Notes: generated from the letters alone by a model not told the origin. A stretch of 27,986 nucleotides of DNA from an uncultured Eubacteriales bacterium (GCA_900553265.1 USDD01000027.1:1-27986); one strand, 5' to 3'; positions 1-7,784 are shown, counted from the first letter of the stretch. Translations and numbers: made by a program.

Positions 1-60
1 TTGCATGTGTTAAGCACGCCGCCAGCGTTCGTCCTGAGCCAGGATCAAACTCTTATGTTC
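1..60 (-). rRNA. rrs: 16S rRNA gene, 5' end only (runs off the left edge)
   Basis: On the minus strand, positions 53 to 43 read AGAGTTTGATC, the universal 16S 5' primer site. It is followed by the conserved stretch ending in TTAACACATGCAA at position 1. By analogy with E. coli, where the mature end lies about 7 nt before this motif, the mature 5' end is placed near position 60. Only about 60 nt of roughly 1500 are present. The 'GCGTGCTTAACACATGCAA' version is common in Clostridia, but 60 nt is too little to assign a genus. Confidence 0.97.
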
Positions 61-235
61 AATCCTTCTCTCATCTCAGACCAGCTCCGGAATCAGCTCG
101 CCAAAGCCAATCCCTTCCCCAGCCTTCAATGAGCGTTTCACTCTCTCAGAATCTGACTGTTCTCTTGTACAATGATTTCTCTCTGTATCGTTTTCAAGGA
201 TCGCCGCTGTCGTTCAAGTATTTCTCGCTGACAGC
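61..235 (-). other. rRNA operon leader (5' external transcribed spacer)
   Basis: This stretch lies between the predicted rrn transcription start near 235 and the 16S 5' end near 60. It has no plausible coding frame. Such leaders carry antitermination signals and one strand of the 16S processing stem. A boxA-like sequence is marked separately; the processing stem cannot be checked because its other half lies outside the window. Confidence 0.75.
189..202 (-). promoter_or_regulatory. boxA-like antitermination element
   Basis: The minus strand reads GATCCTTGAAAACG here, resembling the Firmicutes rrn boxA-type sequence (TGTTCTTTGAAAACT class) that recruits the NusB/NusE antitermination complex. 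It sits about 35-45 nt after the predicted transcription start. The match is imperfect and no boxB hairpin was verified. Confidence 0.4.
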
Positions 236-241
236 TTGTTT

Positions 242-270
242 ATTATAGCAATTCCCCTCCGATTTGTCAA
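242..270 (-). promoter_or_regulatory. rrn promoter, consensus -35/-10
   Basis: On the minus strand TTGACA (265-270) and TATAAT (242-247) are both perfect sigma-70/SigA consensus hexamers with a 17-nt spacer, the optimal arrangement. Transcription should start near 235 and run leftward into 16S rRNA. Sequence further upstream (about 285-305) is A/T-rich, but a true UP element is not evident immediately next to the -35. Confidence 0.93.
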
Positions 271-323
271 CACTTTCGGAGAGGAATTAACATTTTTAAT
301 ATTTAGATGCATTTTCGGTCGAA

Positions 324-2132
324 TTATGACGGCGTTCCTTCAATTTCGGCCAGCTTCGAGAAGTATTTTCTGCTGATTTCCTGATATTCCGCGTTGAACA
401 CCGGGTCGCCGCCCTGATGCAGATGCTGGATGTAGTCATGATGGCTCTGCATTACGCCTGGATTGGACTGGGCCAGCGTGTACACACCGATGTTGGAGCA
501 CTGGTCGGCAATGCGCTCGATATTAATCAGAATGTCCAGGAATTCCAGTCCCGCGTAGACGGTACACTGACCGTTGCGCAGGCGCTTGATGTGATTGCTG
601 CGCAGCGTGGCGACCATGTCGTCCACGACCTCCTCCACAGGCTCGATGTGCCGCGCCTGCTCCGCGTTCACGCCGATGAAGGCTTCGTAGGCGTAGCCGG
701 TGATCTCCAGCAGCGCCTCCTTGAGCAGCGCCAACTCCTTCTTCGCCGTTTCGGAGAAGGGCGTGTCCTTCTCCACCATTTCGGTGGCGCTCTCGGTCAG
801 GTTCACTGCATAATCGCCGATGCGCTCGAACTCTGAGAAGCACTGAATGTAGTAATTCAGCAGATCATTATCGTGGTCCGTCGCCACGTGAGACGAAAGA
901 CGGATGAGGTAATTGTCCACGTGGTCGGCCAGGGAATCGATGTGATCCTCGTTTTCGTTGATGATCTCCACGCCGCGGCGGTCGTAATTGAACAGCAGAT
1001 CCACCGAGTCGGACACCGCGTTGCGCGCCAGACGCGCCATGGTGGAAATCGCATCGTTCGCGCTGGCCAGCGCCAGTGCCGGAGAGGCGAAGAACTTCTC
1101 ATCCAGCTGCTGAAGCTCGCGATCCACGCTCTCGCCGACCTGCTCGTCGTCCTTGATGAGCCTGCAGGCCAGCTTTTCGAACTGCGTACATACGGGCAGC
1201 AGCACCACGGCGGAGATCAGGCGGAACAGCGTGTGCACGTTGGCGATGCCGCCGGAGGTAATCGGGCGATCCCAGAGTGCGTCCAGCGCGCCGAAATTGT
1301 GCAGCAGCGTGATGCCCACGATCACGAGAATGGACGCGCAGATGTTGAAGATGATGTGCACCATACCGGTGCGCTTCGCGTCGGCCTTGGAGCCGATGGA
1401 GCAGACGATGGCCGTGGTCACGCAGTCGCCGATGTTCACGCCGATGATGATGGCGTAAACCGAGCTCAGCGACAGCGCGCCGGTGACGGACAGCGCCTGT
1501 AGAATGCCGATGGTGGCCGAAGAACTCTGAATCAGAAACGCCACGCCCGTACCGGCGAGGAAGCCGAGAATCGGCTTGTCCGCGAGGCTGACGAACATGC
1601 TCGCGAAGCTCTCGGACTCGGACAGCGGGCTGACGGAGGCCGTCATATTCAAAAGGCCGGTGAAGAGAATGCCGAAGCCGATGGCGATATTGCCCACCGT
1701 CTTGGAATTGCGGGTGTGCACCGCCATAATCAGAAGAATACCGATAATCGAAGCGACGGGCGCAAGGGTTGAGGGCTTAAAGATGTTCATCCACGAGGCG
1801 CTGTCCGCGTTCACGTCCAGCAGGCGGATGATCTGGCCGGTGATCGTCGTGCCGACATTCGCGCCGAGTACGATGCCCAGCGACTGGTGCAGCGTCAGAA
1901 TGCCCGCGCCGACGAGACCGGAGGTCAGCACGATGGTCGCCGTGGAGCTCTGAATCACCGCCGTGACGAGCAGTCCCAGCAGAAAGCCGATGATCGGATT
2001 GTTCGTTACCTTTTCCATCGCCTTCTTCAGCGCGGCCGACGAACCCTGCTTCAGACCGTCGCCCATCAGGCGCATTCCGTAGAGAAACAGTGCCAGTCCG
2101 CCGAAGAGGGAAATGAAGTTGAAAATTGTCAT
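324..2132 (-). CDS. Na+/phosphate symporter with C-terminal PhoU-like domain (NptA/YjbB family)
   Basis: A 602-residue membrane protein predicted to import, or possibly export, inorganic phosphate with Na+. The N-terminal half has the two inverted Na/Pi-cotransporter repeats with their signature QSS motifs: QSSTAT at about residues 61-66 and QSSSAT at about 202-207, each inside hydrophobic helices. Residues about 350-560 form a helical PhoU-like region containing ERIGDYAVNL and IERIADQCSNIG. This symporter-PhoU fusion is a known architecture. The ATG at 2132 is chosen because GGGTGG lies about 10 nt upstream and the transporter fold starts at once; the frame stays open to 2312, but that extension lacks a ribosome site and is not membrane-like. 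The gene ends 53 nt before the rrn -35 with no visible terminator. Substrate direction is not provable from sequence. Confidence 0.93.
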   Translation of the reverse strand: MTIFNFISLFGGLALFLYGMRLMGDGLKQGSSAALKKAMEKVTNNPIIGFLLGLLVTAVIQSSTATIVLTSGLVGAGILTLHQSLGIVLGANVGTTITGQIIRLLDVNADSASWMNIFKPSTLAPVASIIGILLIMAVHTRNSKTVGNIAIGFGILFTGLLNMTASVSPLSESESFASMFVSLADKPILGFLAGTGVAFLIQSSSATIGILQALSVTGALSLSSVYAIIIGVNIGDCVTTAIVCSIGSKADAKRTGMVHIIFNICASILVIVGITLLHNFGALDALWDRPITSGGIANVHTLFRLISAVVLLPVCTQFEKLACRLIKDDEQVGESVDRELQQLDEKFFASPALALASANDAISTMARLARNAVSDSVDLLFNYDRRGVEIINENEDHIDSLADHVDNYLIRLSSHVATDHDNDLLNYYIQCFSEFERIGDYAVNLTESATEMVEKDTPFSETAKKELALLKEALLEITGYAYEAFIGVNAEQARHIEPVEEVVDDMVATLRSNHIKRLRNGQCTVYAGLEFLDILINIERIADQCSNIGVYTLAQSNPGVMQSHHDYIQHLHQGGDPVFNAEYQEISRKYFSKLAEIEGTPS

Positions 2133-2171
2133 GCCCTTACCACCCGTTTCATTCATTATGCGTTGCTCGAT

Positions 2172-2209
2172 TTGACTCCCATTTGACTTGTATTTTACCA
2201 TCCTTATGT
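2172..2209. promoter_or_regulatory. candidate Pho box: 11-bp-spaced direct repeats
   Basis: On the plus strand TTGACT (2172), TTGACT (2183) and TTTACC (2194) start exactly 11 bp apart, followed by TTATGT at 2204. Known PhoP boxes in Bacillus are TT(A/C/T)A(C/T)A-like hexamers repeated with an 11-bp period, and may lie on either strand. The array sits 40-77 bp upstream of the phosphate symporter start, so control by phosphate is a reasonable inference. No convincing -35/-10 pair for the symporter was identified, as would fit an activator-dependent promoter. Confidence 0.45.
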
Positions 2210-2254
2210 AAAGATAAATCCGTTTTTGGGGTACATCACAAACTCTTATGTGCC

Positions 2255-2283
2255 TTGCCATATCCCATAACGACATATAATAT
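2255..2283 (+). promoter_or_regulatory. probable dapA promoter
   Basis: TTGCCA (2255-2260, 5 of 6 to consensus) is followed by TATAAT at 2276-2281 (15-nt spacer) or by the overlapping TAATAT at 2278-2283 (17-nt spacer). Either gives a start near 2290 and a leader of about 100 nt before dapA. That leader is too short for a lysine riboswitch and shows none of its conserved elements. Confidence 0.5.
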
Positions 2284-2390
2284 CCCCCAAAGCTGCCGCC
2301 ATAGTCGCGCAATTTGGGAAACAGGCCCCGTTCTTCCCCGGCACGCGGCGCAATAGAATGGAACGAAGCTCGGCTAAGGAGGGATCAAGC

Positions 2391-3278
2391 ATGCAAAGCC
2401 AACTCTTTTACGGCAGCGGCGTCGCGATGGTCACGCCCTTTCGCGGCCGGCGCGTGGACTACGACGCGCTGGAGAACCTGATCGACTGGCAGATCGACGC
2501 GGACACGGACGCGCTTGTGATTCTCGGCACCACCGGCGAACCGTCCACCATCGCCCCGGACGAGCGCTCGTCCATCGTGGAATGCGCGCTCAGCCGCTGC
2601 GCGCGGCGGGTTCCGCTCATCGTCGGAACGGGCGCGAACGACACGCGCACGGCCATTCGCCAGTCCGTGGAGGCGCAGCGACTGGGCGCGGACGCGCTGC
2701 TGGTGGTCACGCCCTATTACAATCGCTCCAGTCGCCGCGGCCTGATCGAGCACTACACCGCCATCGCCGATCAGGTGGAAATCCCCGTCATCCTCTACAA
2801 CGTCCCCTCGCGCACCGGCGTCAATCTGGAGCCGGCCACCGTGGCGGAGCTGGCCAAGCACCCGATGATCCGCGCGCTGAAGGACGCAAATTCCGACACG
2901 GCGCACATGACCGAAATGGCGCGCCTGTGCGGCGAGGGCTTCGCCCTCTACGGCGGCAGCGACGACTGCGTGCTTCAGTCCATGGCGCTGGGCGCGCACG
3001 GCGTGATCTCCGTGGCGGCCAACCTCATTCCCGACCAGATGCACGCCATGGTCATGGACTGGATCCGCGGCGACCCGAAGGCCTGCCGGGAGAAGCAGTT
3101 CCGGTGGATGCCGCTCATCCGCCGCCTGTTCTCCGAGGTCAGTCCCATTCCCGTCAAGGCCGCCCTGTCCATGATGGGCAGGATCGAGGATACGCTGCGC
3201 CTTCCGCTGGTGTCCCTGTCCGAATCCGCCCGGGAGGCGCTCCGGCGCGAGATGAAGCGCATGGAGCTGATTCAGTAA
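2391..3278 (+). CDS. dapA: 4-hydroxy-tetrahydrodipicolinate synthase
   Basis: A 295-residue cytoplasmic aldolase condensing pyruvate with aspartate-semialdehyde, the first committed step of lysine and meso-diaminopimelate synthesis. Family motifs are in order: GTTGEPSTI (T47/T48), VTPYYN (Y109/Y110), LYNVPSRTG (Y136, R141), the Schiff-base lysine in RALKDANSD (K164), then GGSDD and GVISVAAN. Length and motif spacing match the family. The start at 2391 is chosen over the in-frame ATG at 2358 because AAGGAGG lies 8 nt before it and homology begins there. A terminator follows at 3302. dapF (4829-5632) lies nearby on the other strand in a different transcription unit. Related NAL-superfamily lyases are an alternative, but the DapA-type Y, R and K residues are all present. 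Confidence 0.95.
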   Translation: MQSQLFYGSGVAMVTPFRGRRVDYDALENLIDWQIDADTDALVILGTTGEPSTIAPDERSSIVECALSRCARRVPLIVGTGANDTRTAIRQSVEAQRLGADALLVVTPYYNRSSRRGLIEHYTAIADQVEIPVILYNVPSRTGVNLEPATVAELAKHPMIRALKDANSDTAHMTEMARLCGEGFALYGGSDDCVLQSMALGAHGVISVAANLIPDQMHAMVMDWIRGDPKACREKQFRWMPLIRRLFSEVSPIPVKAALSMMGRIEDTLRLPLVSLSESAREALRREMKRMELIQ

Positions 3279-3301
3279 TCCCGGCAAATCCAATTTTTAT
3301 T

Positions 3302-3338
3302 CCGCGGCCGAAGCAGCATTCCGGCCGCGGCTTTGTTT
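3302..3338 (+). terminator. intrinsic terminator after dapA
   Basis: A perfect 9-bp GC-only stem (CCGCGGCCG 3302-3310 with CGGCCGCGG 3322-3330, 11-nt loop) is followed by CTTTGTTT. The position, 23 nt after the dapA stop and before the next promoter, fits a Rho-independent terminator. Confidence 0.8.
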
Positions 3339-3368
3339 GCAAAACTTGCCCCGATCCTCCAAAAACGC

Positions 3369-3397
3369 TTTACACGCTAACGATTCCATGCTATAAT
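3369..3397 (+). promoter_or_regulatory. strong SigA-type promoter for the 3453-4623 gene pair
   Basis: TTTACA (3369-3374, 5 of 6) and a perfect TATAAT (3392-3397) are separated by 17 nt. Transcription should begin near 3404, giving a leader of about 49 nt before the ATG at 3453. Confidence 0.85.
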
Positions 3398-3452
3398 CTA
3401 AGAATCATTCGGAAACCCTTTCATTATATTGACCCGTTTCAGGAGGATTCGC

Positions 3453-4172
3453 ATGCCGCTCAAAGGTTTGACCTGGGCTCGTTTTAAGGAGCATCTTCGC
3501 AAAAGCGCCGCGATCTATATCGTGGGCATTATCGTCTGCGTCGTTCTTTCCAACATTCTCTACACGTCCACCCGGCCGCAGGTGCCCGCCGAGCGCGAGG
3601 TGCTGATCTATCTGGTCAACGGCTATTCCAACCCCGATCCGCTGAACGACCTGTGCGCGCAGGCTCTTACGGCCATGCAGGCAGAGGACGAAACCCTCGA
3701 GGAGGTGCACGTCGAAAGCCTGATGTACACCGATCCAAGTCAGGACTACACCAGCTCCTACGTGCTGATGACGCGCATGTCCGTGGGCGACGGCGACATC
3801 TACCTGACCAACCGTCTGGGCCTGGAGGCCATGTTCAACTCCGGCGCGTGCTACCCGCTGGACGAGCTCATCGGCAGCGGCTGGATGGAGGGCGTCGATT
3901 TCGAGCCGTATTATCACACCGATACCGAGGTAGACGAGACTACCATGGAGCTGGTGGAAATCCCCGGCGCGGAGCCCTACGTCGCGGCGCTGGATCTCAG
4001 CTCCTTCACCGGCCTGGCCGATCTGGGCGTGATGGAGAGCGACGGGCTGTACCTCGTGGTCGCCTCCAACGGCACCAACAAGGAAACGTCCGCGGAAACC
4101 ATCGAATACATGCTTCGACAGATTGCGGAGGGAAATTATGCACCAGCAGCGAGTACAGAACCCGAAGCTTAA
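3453..4172 (+). CDS. membrane-anchored extracytoplasmic protein of unknown function
   Basis: A 239-residue protein I do not recognise. It has a short basic N-terminus, one hydrophobic helix at about residues 18-38 (ending LSNILYTS), then an acidic, presumably extracytoplasmic domain of about 200 residues. The segment GDGDIYLTNRLGLEAMF followed by CYPLDEL resembles the part of extracellular solute-binding proteins that describes delivered cargo ('D-I-Y ... PLDEL'), so a shortened binding-protein-like fold is possible, but this is inference. The start at 3453 follows AGGAGG by 6 nt; the upstream in-frame TTG at 3429 has no such site. The last 35 nt overlap the next gene, implying coupled translation and a shared role. 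No catalytic motif is visible. Confidence 0.8.
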   Translation: MPLKGLTWARFKEHLRKSAAIYIVGIIVCVVLSNILYTSTRPQVPAEREVLIYLVNGYSNPDPLNDLCAQALTAMQAEDETLEEVHVESLMYTDPSQDYTSSYVLMTRMSVGDGDIYLTNRLGLEAMFNSGACYPLDELIGSGWMEGVDFEPYYHTDTEVDETTMELVEIPGAEPYVAALDLSSFTGLADLGVMESDGLYLVVASNGTNKETSAETIEYMLRQIAEGNYAPAASTEPEA

Positions 4173-4623
4173 GCCGCTGATCGGCTTTCTGGTGATCGTC
4201 GGCATCGTCGCCGCGGTACTGCTGGACTCGTTTCTGGCCCAGCTGCTGACCGCGCTGGTCAGCGAAAAGGTCGCCGCCATCGTCTTCTGGGCGCTGGGCC
4301 TGTGCATCGCAATGTTCGTGCTGCGGCGCTTCGTCCTGTCCTATTCCTATCTGCTCAGCGGGTCTGTTCTGCGCGTCTGTCACGCCTACGGCCGCTACGA
4401 GCGCCTCATCGACGACGTGTATCTGAACACCCTCGTAGCCTTCGGCACGCCCGATGAGCTGAAGCGGCGCTACCCCGACGCGCGCGTCCAGCGCGCCGTG
4501 CTGAAGCGCTGCCCGCTGGAAACCCGCGCCGTAGTCTATCGCAACGACCAGAAGCTGAGCATGATTCTCTTCCAGCCGGACGAAACCATCTGCAAAACGC
4601 TGGAGGAAAAGCTCGCGCGGTGA
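4138..4623 (+). CDS. small membrane protein of unknown function, two predicted transmembrane helices
   Basis: A 161-residue protein of unknown family. Two hydrophobic segments (about residues 14-42, with LIGFLVIVGIVAAVLL, and about 46-66, with VAAIVFWALGLCIAMFVL) are followed by a soluble, basic C-terminal half ending in LEEKLAR. The start at 4138 is preceded by GGAGGG 5 nt away and lies inside the end of the preceding gene, so the two are almost certainly co-translated and may form a complex. Two convergent hairpins follow. No enzyme motif, metal-ligand cluster or signal peptidase site is seen. Confidence 0.8.
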   Translation: MHQQRVQNPKLKPLIGFLVIVGIVAAVLLDSFLAQLLTALVSEKVAAIVFWALGLCIAMFVLRRFVLSYSYLLSGSVLRVCHAYGRYERLIDDVYLNTLVAFGTPDELKRRYPDARVQRAVLKRCPLETRAVVYRNDQKLSMILFQPDETICKTLEEKLAR

Positions 4624-4725
4624 GGCGCTGCGGATCGGGCTGAATTTCTTCGCGAATCGCGTATTTCGGCCCGCAGCAGGATCGCTTCTGCGGCGCATCG
4701 GGCAAAATGCGCTGTCCCGCACCTC

Positions 4726-4759
4726 AGGCCGAACGCCTCCATGGGCTTCGGCCTCTTCT
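4726..4759 (+). terminator. weak hairpin with trailing T-rich tract
   Basis: AGGCCGAA (4726-4733) pairs with TTCGGCCT (4747-4754) around a 13-nt loop and is followed by CTTCTTTT. It lies between the plus-strand membrane-protein pair and the stronger terminator at 4767, so it may be a first, leaky terminator. Confidence 0.4.
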
Positions 4760-4766
4760 TTTCTCC

Positions 4767-4818
4767 ATAAAGCGACGCTCCGCGGAACCTTCTCCGCGGA
4801 GCGTCGCTTTATGCTTTT
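4767..4818. terminator. strong bidirectional terminator between convergent genes
   Basis: A perfect 20-bp inverted repeat (4767-4786 with 4793-4812) with a 6-nt loop; the stem ends in ATAAAGC/GCTTTAT and is followed on the plus strand by GCTTTTTC. It separates the plus-strand gene ending at 4623 from dapF, which arrives from the right and stops at 4829, so it probably ends both transcripts. Confidence 0.88.
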
Positions 4819-4828
4819 TCGTAAATGC

Positions 4829-5632
4829 TCAAAGCGGCCATTCGCCGACAAACACCGTTTTCGCCGGGCCGGTCATGAACAGATGGTCGTTCTCCGCCCA
4901 GCGGATGGACAGCGCGCCGCCGGGCAGGTTCACCCTGCTCTCCCGGCCCGACAGGCCCTGGCGGGCGGCGGCGGTCAGCGTCGCGCACGCGCCGGTGCCG
5001 CAGGCCAGCGTCGGGCCGTCGCCGCGCTCCCAGACGCGCACGTCGATTTCCCCGTCGCGCACGCGGCAAAACTCGATGTTCGCCTTCGCCGGAAAGACCG
5101 GATGGCTCTCCAGCGCCGGGCCGAGGCGCAGAAACTCCTCGTCGTCCGGATAGAAATCGAAGGTCACGGCGTGGGGATTGCCCATGGACACGCAGAAGAA
5201 CCGCAGCGGCCTTCCGCCCACGTCGAGGATCACGCGGTTGTCTGCCGCGGCCACGGGAATCCTCTTTGGATCCATGCACGGCCGGCCCATGTCCACGGTG
5301 CAGTCGTCGCCATTCATCTCGATGGTCAGCACACCCGTCAGCGTCTCGATCTTCATCTTCTCGCCGGCCAGTCCCGCGTCGCGCAGGAATTTCGCCGCGC
5401 AGCGGATGCCGTTGCCGCACATCTCCGGCTCGGAGCCGTCGCTGTTGAAGATGCGCATCCGCGCGTCGGCGCAGTCGGAGGCCACCATCCAGATCAGTCC
5501 GTCCGCGCCCACGCCGAAATGGCGGTCGCAGACGGCACGGGACAGCGCGGCGGGATCGGGCAGTTCGGGATACTGAAAGCCGTCCACCACGACGAAGTCG
5601 TTGCCGATGCCCTGCATTTTGGTAAAGCGCAT
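4829..5632 (-). CDS. dapF: diaminopimelate epimerase
   Basis: A 267-residue cofactor-independent racemase converting LL- to meso-diaminopimelate for lysine and peptidoglycan. The two catalytic cysteines are present in their family motifs: C72 in EMCGNGIRC and C211 in LACGTGAC. Substrate-binding GNDF (N11), GNPH at about 151-154 and the WERG turn (E202) are also visible. Length is typical. The ATG at 5632 follows GGGAGG by about 9 nt. It is the last gene downstream of the ABC importer, separated by 61 nt containing a hairpin, so it may be partly insulated or have its own weak expression. Together with dapA it shows the diaminopimelate route of lysine synthesis. Confidence 0.96.
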   Translation of the reverse strand: MRFTKMQGIGNDFVVVDGFQYPELPDPAALSRAVCDRHFGVGADGLIWMVASDCADARMRIFNSDGSEPEMCGNGIRCAAKFLRDAGLAGEKMKIETLTGVLTIEMNGDDCTVDMGRPCMDPKRIPVAAADNRVILDVGGRPLRFFCVSMGNPHAVTFDFYPDDEEFLRLGPALESHPVFPAKANIEFCRVRDGEIDVRVWERGDGPTLACGTGACATLTAAARQGLSGRESRVNLPGGALSIRWAENDHLFMTGPAKTVFVGEWPL

Positions 5633-5654
5633 GCGTTTTTCCTCCCATTTGAAA

Positions 5655-5683
5655 CGGCCGGCGCGGAATTTTCCGCCCGGCCG
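5655..5683 (-). terminator. hairpin between ABC permease and dapF (possible attenuator)
   Basis: On the minus strand a GC-rich stem of about 13 bp with one bulged G (CGGCCGGGCGGA pairing with TCCGCGCCGGCCG) closes on a short A/T loop. It is followed by TTTCAAAT, a poor T-run, and then by the dapF ribosome site. It could reduce readthrough into dapF or protect the upstream mRNA 3' end. No own promoter for dapF is obvious. Confidence 0.5.
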
Positions 5684-5693
5684 CAGCGTTGAT

Positions 5694-6668
5694 TTATCGT
5701 TCTTCCCGGAAGTACGGCAGACCCAGGCTCTCCGGCGGCTGATCCTCCTTCTTCTTGCGAAGGCTGGTCAGCACCAGCACCACGATGGTCACGATATAGG
5801 GCAGCATCTTGAAAATCTCCTGCATGCTGCGCCCCAGTCCGGGAATGTACAGATACAGAATGTACAACGCGCCGAACAGGATGGAACCCCAGATGGCGTG
5901 CAGCGGATTCCAGCGGGCGAAGATGACCAGCGCGATGGCCAGCCAGCCGCGGTCGCCGAAGCCGTTGTTCGTCCATGTTCCGCCGGAATACTCCATGACA
6001 AAGTACAGTCCGCCCAGACCGCAGATCGCGCCGCCGATGCAGGTGGCGAGATACTTGTAGCGCGTGACGCTGATGCCCGCCGCATCCGCCGTGGCCGGGC
6101 TCTCGCCCACCGCGCGGAGATTCAGGCCCCGGCGCGTGCGGTTGATGTACCACGCCAGATACACCGACAGCAGAATCGCGAAGTAGGTCAGGAAGCCGTA
6201 GGAGAACAGCACCTCGCCCAGCACCGGAATGTCCTTGAGCAGCGGCAGCTTCTCGCGGAAGGCGCTGGCCGTGGTGGCCACGGATATCTGGCCCACGCCG
6301 CCGGACAGCTTGGACAGGGAACCGCCGAAGAAGTTGCCCACGCCCACGCCGAAGGTGGTCAGCGCCAGACCGGAGACATTCTGGTTGGCGCGCAGGGAGA
6401 TGGTCAGCACGCTGTAGATCAGTCCGCCCAGCGCGCCCGCCAGCAGCGCGCACACCAGCGCGATCAGAAAGCCCACCACGGGAATCGGCGTCACCGCCGC
6501 CTTCTCATAGAGGAACGCGCCCGCCAGACCGGCAATGCCGCCCATGTACATCATGCCCGGCACGCCCAGATTCAGGTTGCCCGACTTTTCCGTCAGGATC
6601 TCGCCGTTGGCTCCGAAGAGAATGCCGATGCCCTGTCCGATGGCCTTTTGAATAAAGGTGATAATCAT
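5694..6668 (-). CDS. ABC importer permease, BMP/NupQ class
   Basis: A 324-residue polytopic membrane protein, about 8-9 hydrophobic segments, of the branched/simple-sugar permease superfamily. The N-terminus (IGILFGANGEILTEKSGNLNLGVPGMM) and internal 'GVGVGNFFGGSL' match the second permease of nucleoside-type importers such as Bacillus NupQ. It would pair with the other permease and the fused ATPase to carry a nucleoside or related small molecule inward. Its ATG overlaps the stop of the upstream permease gene (ATGA), with GGGAGG upstream, so translation is coupled. Substrate is inferred from family only; simple sugars cannot be excluded. Confidence 0.9.
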   Translation of the reverse strand: MIITFIQKAIGQGIGILFGANGEILTEKSGNLNLGVPGMMYMGGIAGLAGAFLYEKAAVTPIPVVGFLIALVCALLAGALGGLIYSVLTISLRANQNVSGLALTTFGVGVGNFFGGSLSKLSGGVGQISVATTASAFREKLPLLKDIPVLGEVLFSYGFLTYFAILLSVYLAWYINRTRRGLNLRAVGESPATADAAGISVTRYKYLATCIGGAICGLGGLYFVMEYSGGTWTNNGFGDRGWLAIALVIFARWNPLHAIWGSILFGALYILYLYIPGLGRSMQEIFKMLPYIVTIVVLVLTSLRKKKEDQPPESLGLPYFREER

Positions 6669-7780
6669 GCGCGATGGCCTCCCTTCTTCGAATGACGGAA
6701 CTCAACCTTGTAGTTGATGAAGAACTCGCAGCCCAGCACGAAGAACAGGATGATGCCGGTGATGATGTCCGAGGCGTTCTCGCTCAGGTTGAACTGAGAG
6801 GCGATCTGAATCGCGCCCTTTTCCATGAACGTCAGCAGGAAGGACACGAACATCATCGTGAACGTATTCAGCTTGGACAGCCACGCCACGACGATGGCCG
6901 TAAAGCCGCGTCCGTCGGCGATGCCGGTGGAGATGGTGTGTCCCGCGCCGCCCACCAGCACGAAGCCGGCCACGCCGCAGATCGCGCCGGAGATGGCCAT
7001 GGTGCGGATGATGACGCGCCTGACGCTGATGCCGGCGTAGCGCGCCGTGTTGACGCTCTGACCCACGTAGGTGATCTCGTAGCCGTGCTTGGAATACTTC
7101 AGATAGACGTAGACGAACGCCGTCAGCGCCAGCACGATGACCAGATTCCAGCCGTAGTTCAGCCCGAACAGCGGCGGGAACCAGCCCGCGCGGCTGGCCT
7201 GATTGATGATGCCCACGGAGTTGGAGCCGGCTGGATTTTCCCAGAACACGATGCAGAACGCCACCAGCTGGGACGCGATGTAGTTCATCATCAGCGTAAA
7301 CAGCGTCTCGTTGGTGTTCCACTGCGCCTTGAAGATCGCGGGAATCAGACCCCAGATCAGGCCCGCGGCCACCGCCGCCAGCAGCATCAGCAGAAGCAGC
7401 ACCGGGTTTGGCACCTTGTCCGCCAGATTGATCATCACCGCCGCCGTGGCCAGACCGCCGATCAGCGTCTGGCCCTCCGCGCCGATGTTCCAGAAGTGCA
7501 TCCGAAACGCCGGAGTGATGGCCACGGCGATGCACAGCAGCGCCAGCGCGTCGCGAATGGTCACCCACAGGCGGCGGTTGCTGCCCACCGCGCCGTCGAT
7601 GATGCCGCGATAGACCTCCACGGGGTTCAGTCCCGTCAGCGAGTAGATCACGATGGCGCAGACCACCAGCGCCAGCGCGATGGCGGCCAGCCGGATCAGG
7701 CACGCCTTCAGGAATCCGCATTCGTCCCGCTTGGAAATGTGAAACAGCGGCTCGCGAATGCCATGCAGCTTGCTCATCAT
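6665..7780 (-). CDS. ABC importer permease, BMP/NupP class
   Basis: A 371-residue polytopic membrane protein. After a basic cytoplasmic N-terminus it has about nine hydrophobic segments and the family sequences AFRMHFWNIGAEGQTLIGG and TNETLFTLMMNYIA, typical of the first permease of nucleoside-class importers (Bacillus NupP/YufP). The ATG at 7780 lies 4 nt after the ATPase stop, with AAGGGAG inside the end of that gene; the adjacent ATG at 7777 is an alternative. It overlaps the next permease by 4 nt. The trio ATPase-permease-permease is complete except for the substrate-binding lipoprotein, which is not in the window. Confidence 0.92.
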   Translation of the reverse strand: MMSKLHGIREPLFHISKRDECGFLKACLIRLAAIALALVVCAIVIYSLTGLNPVEVYRGIIDGAVGSNRRLWVTIRDALALLCIAVAITPAFRMHFWNIGAEGQTLIGGLATAAVMINLADKVPNPVLLLLMLLAAVAAGLIWGLIPAIFKAQWNTNETLFTLMMNYIASQLVAFCIVFWENPAGSNSVGIINQASRAGWFPPLFGLNYGWNLVIVLALTAFVYVYLKYSKHGYEITYVGQSVNTARYAGISVRRVIIRTMAISGAICGVAGFVLVGGAGHTISTGIADGRGFTAIVVAWLSKLNTFTMMFVSFLLTFMEKGAIQIASQFNLSENASDIITGIILFFVLGCEFFINYKVEFRHSKKGGHRA

Positions 7781-7784
7781 GGCG

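Noticed and set aside
2133..2312. N-terminal extension of the phosphate symporter frame
   Set aside because: It crosses the Pho-box-like repeats, has no ribosome site, and adds 60 residues unlike any transporter N-terminus.
2284..2390. Lysine riboswitch upstream of dapA
   Set aside because: The leader is only about 100 nt and lacks the conserved lysine-box segments and the multi-helix fold.
4707..5153. A 148-codon plus-strand frame spanning the 4767-4812 terminator
   Set aside because: It crosses a perfect 20-bp terminator hairpin and overlaps dapF antisense; no ribosome site.
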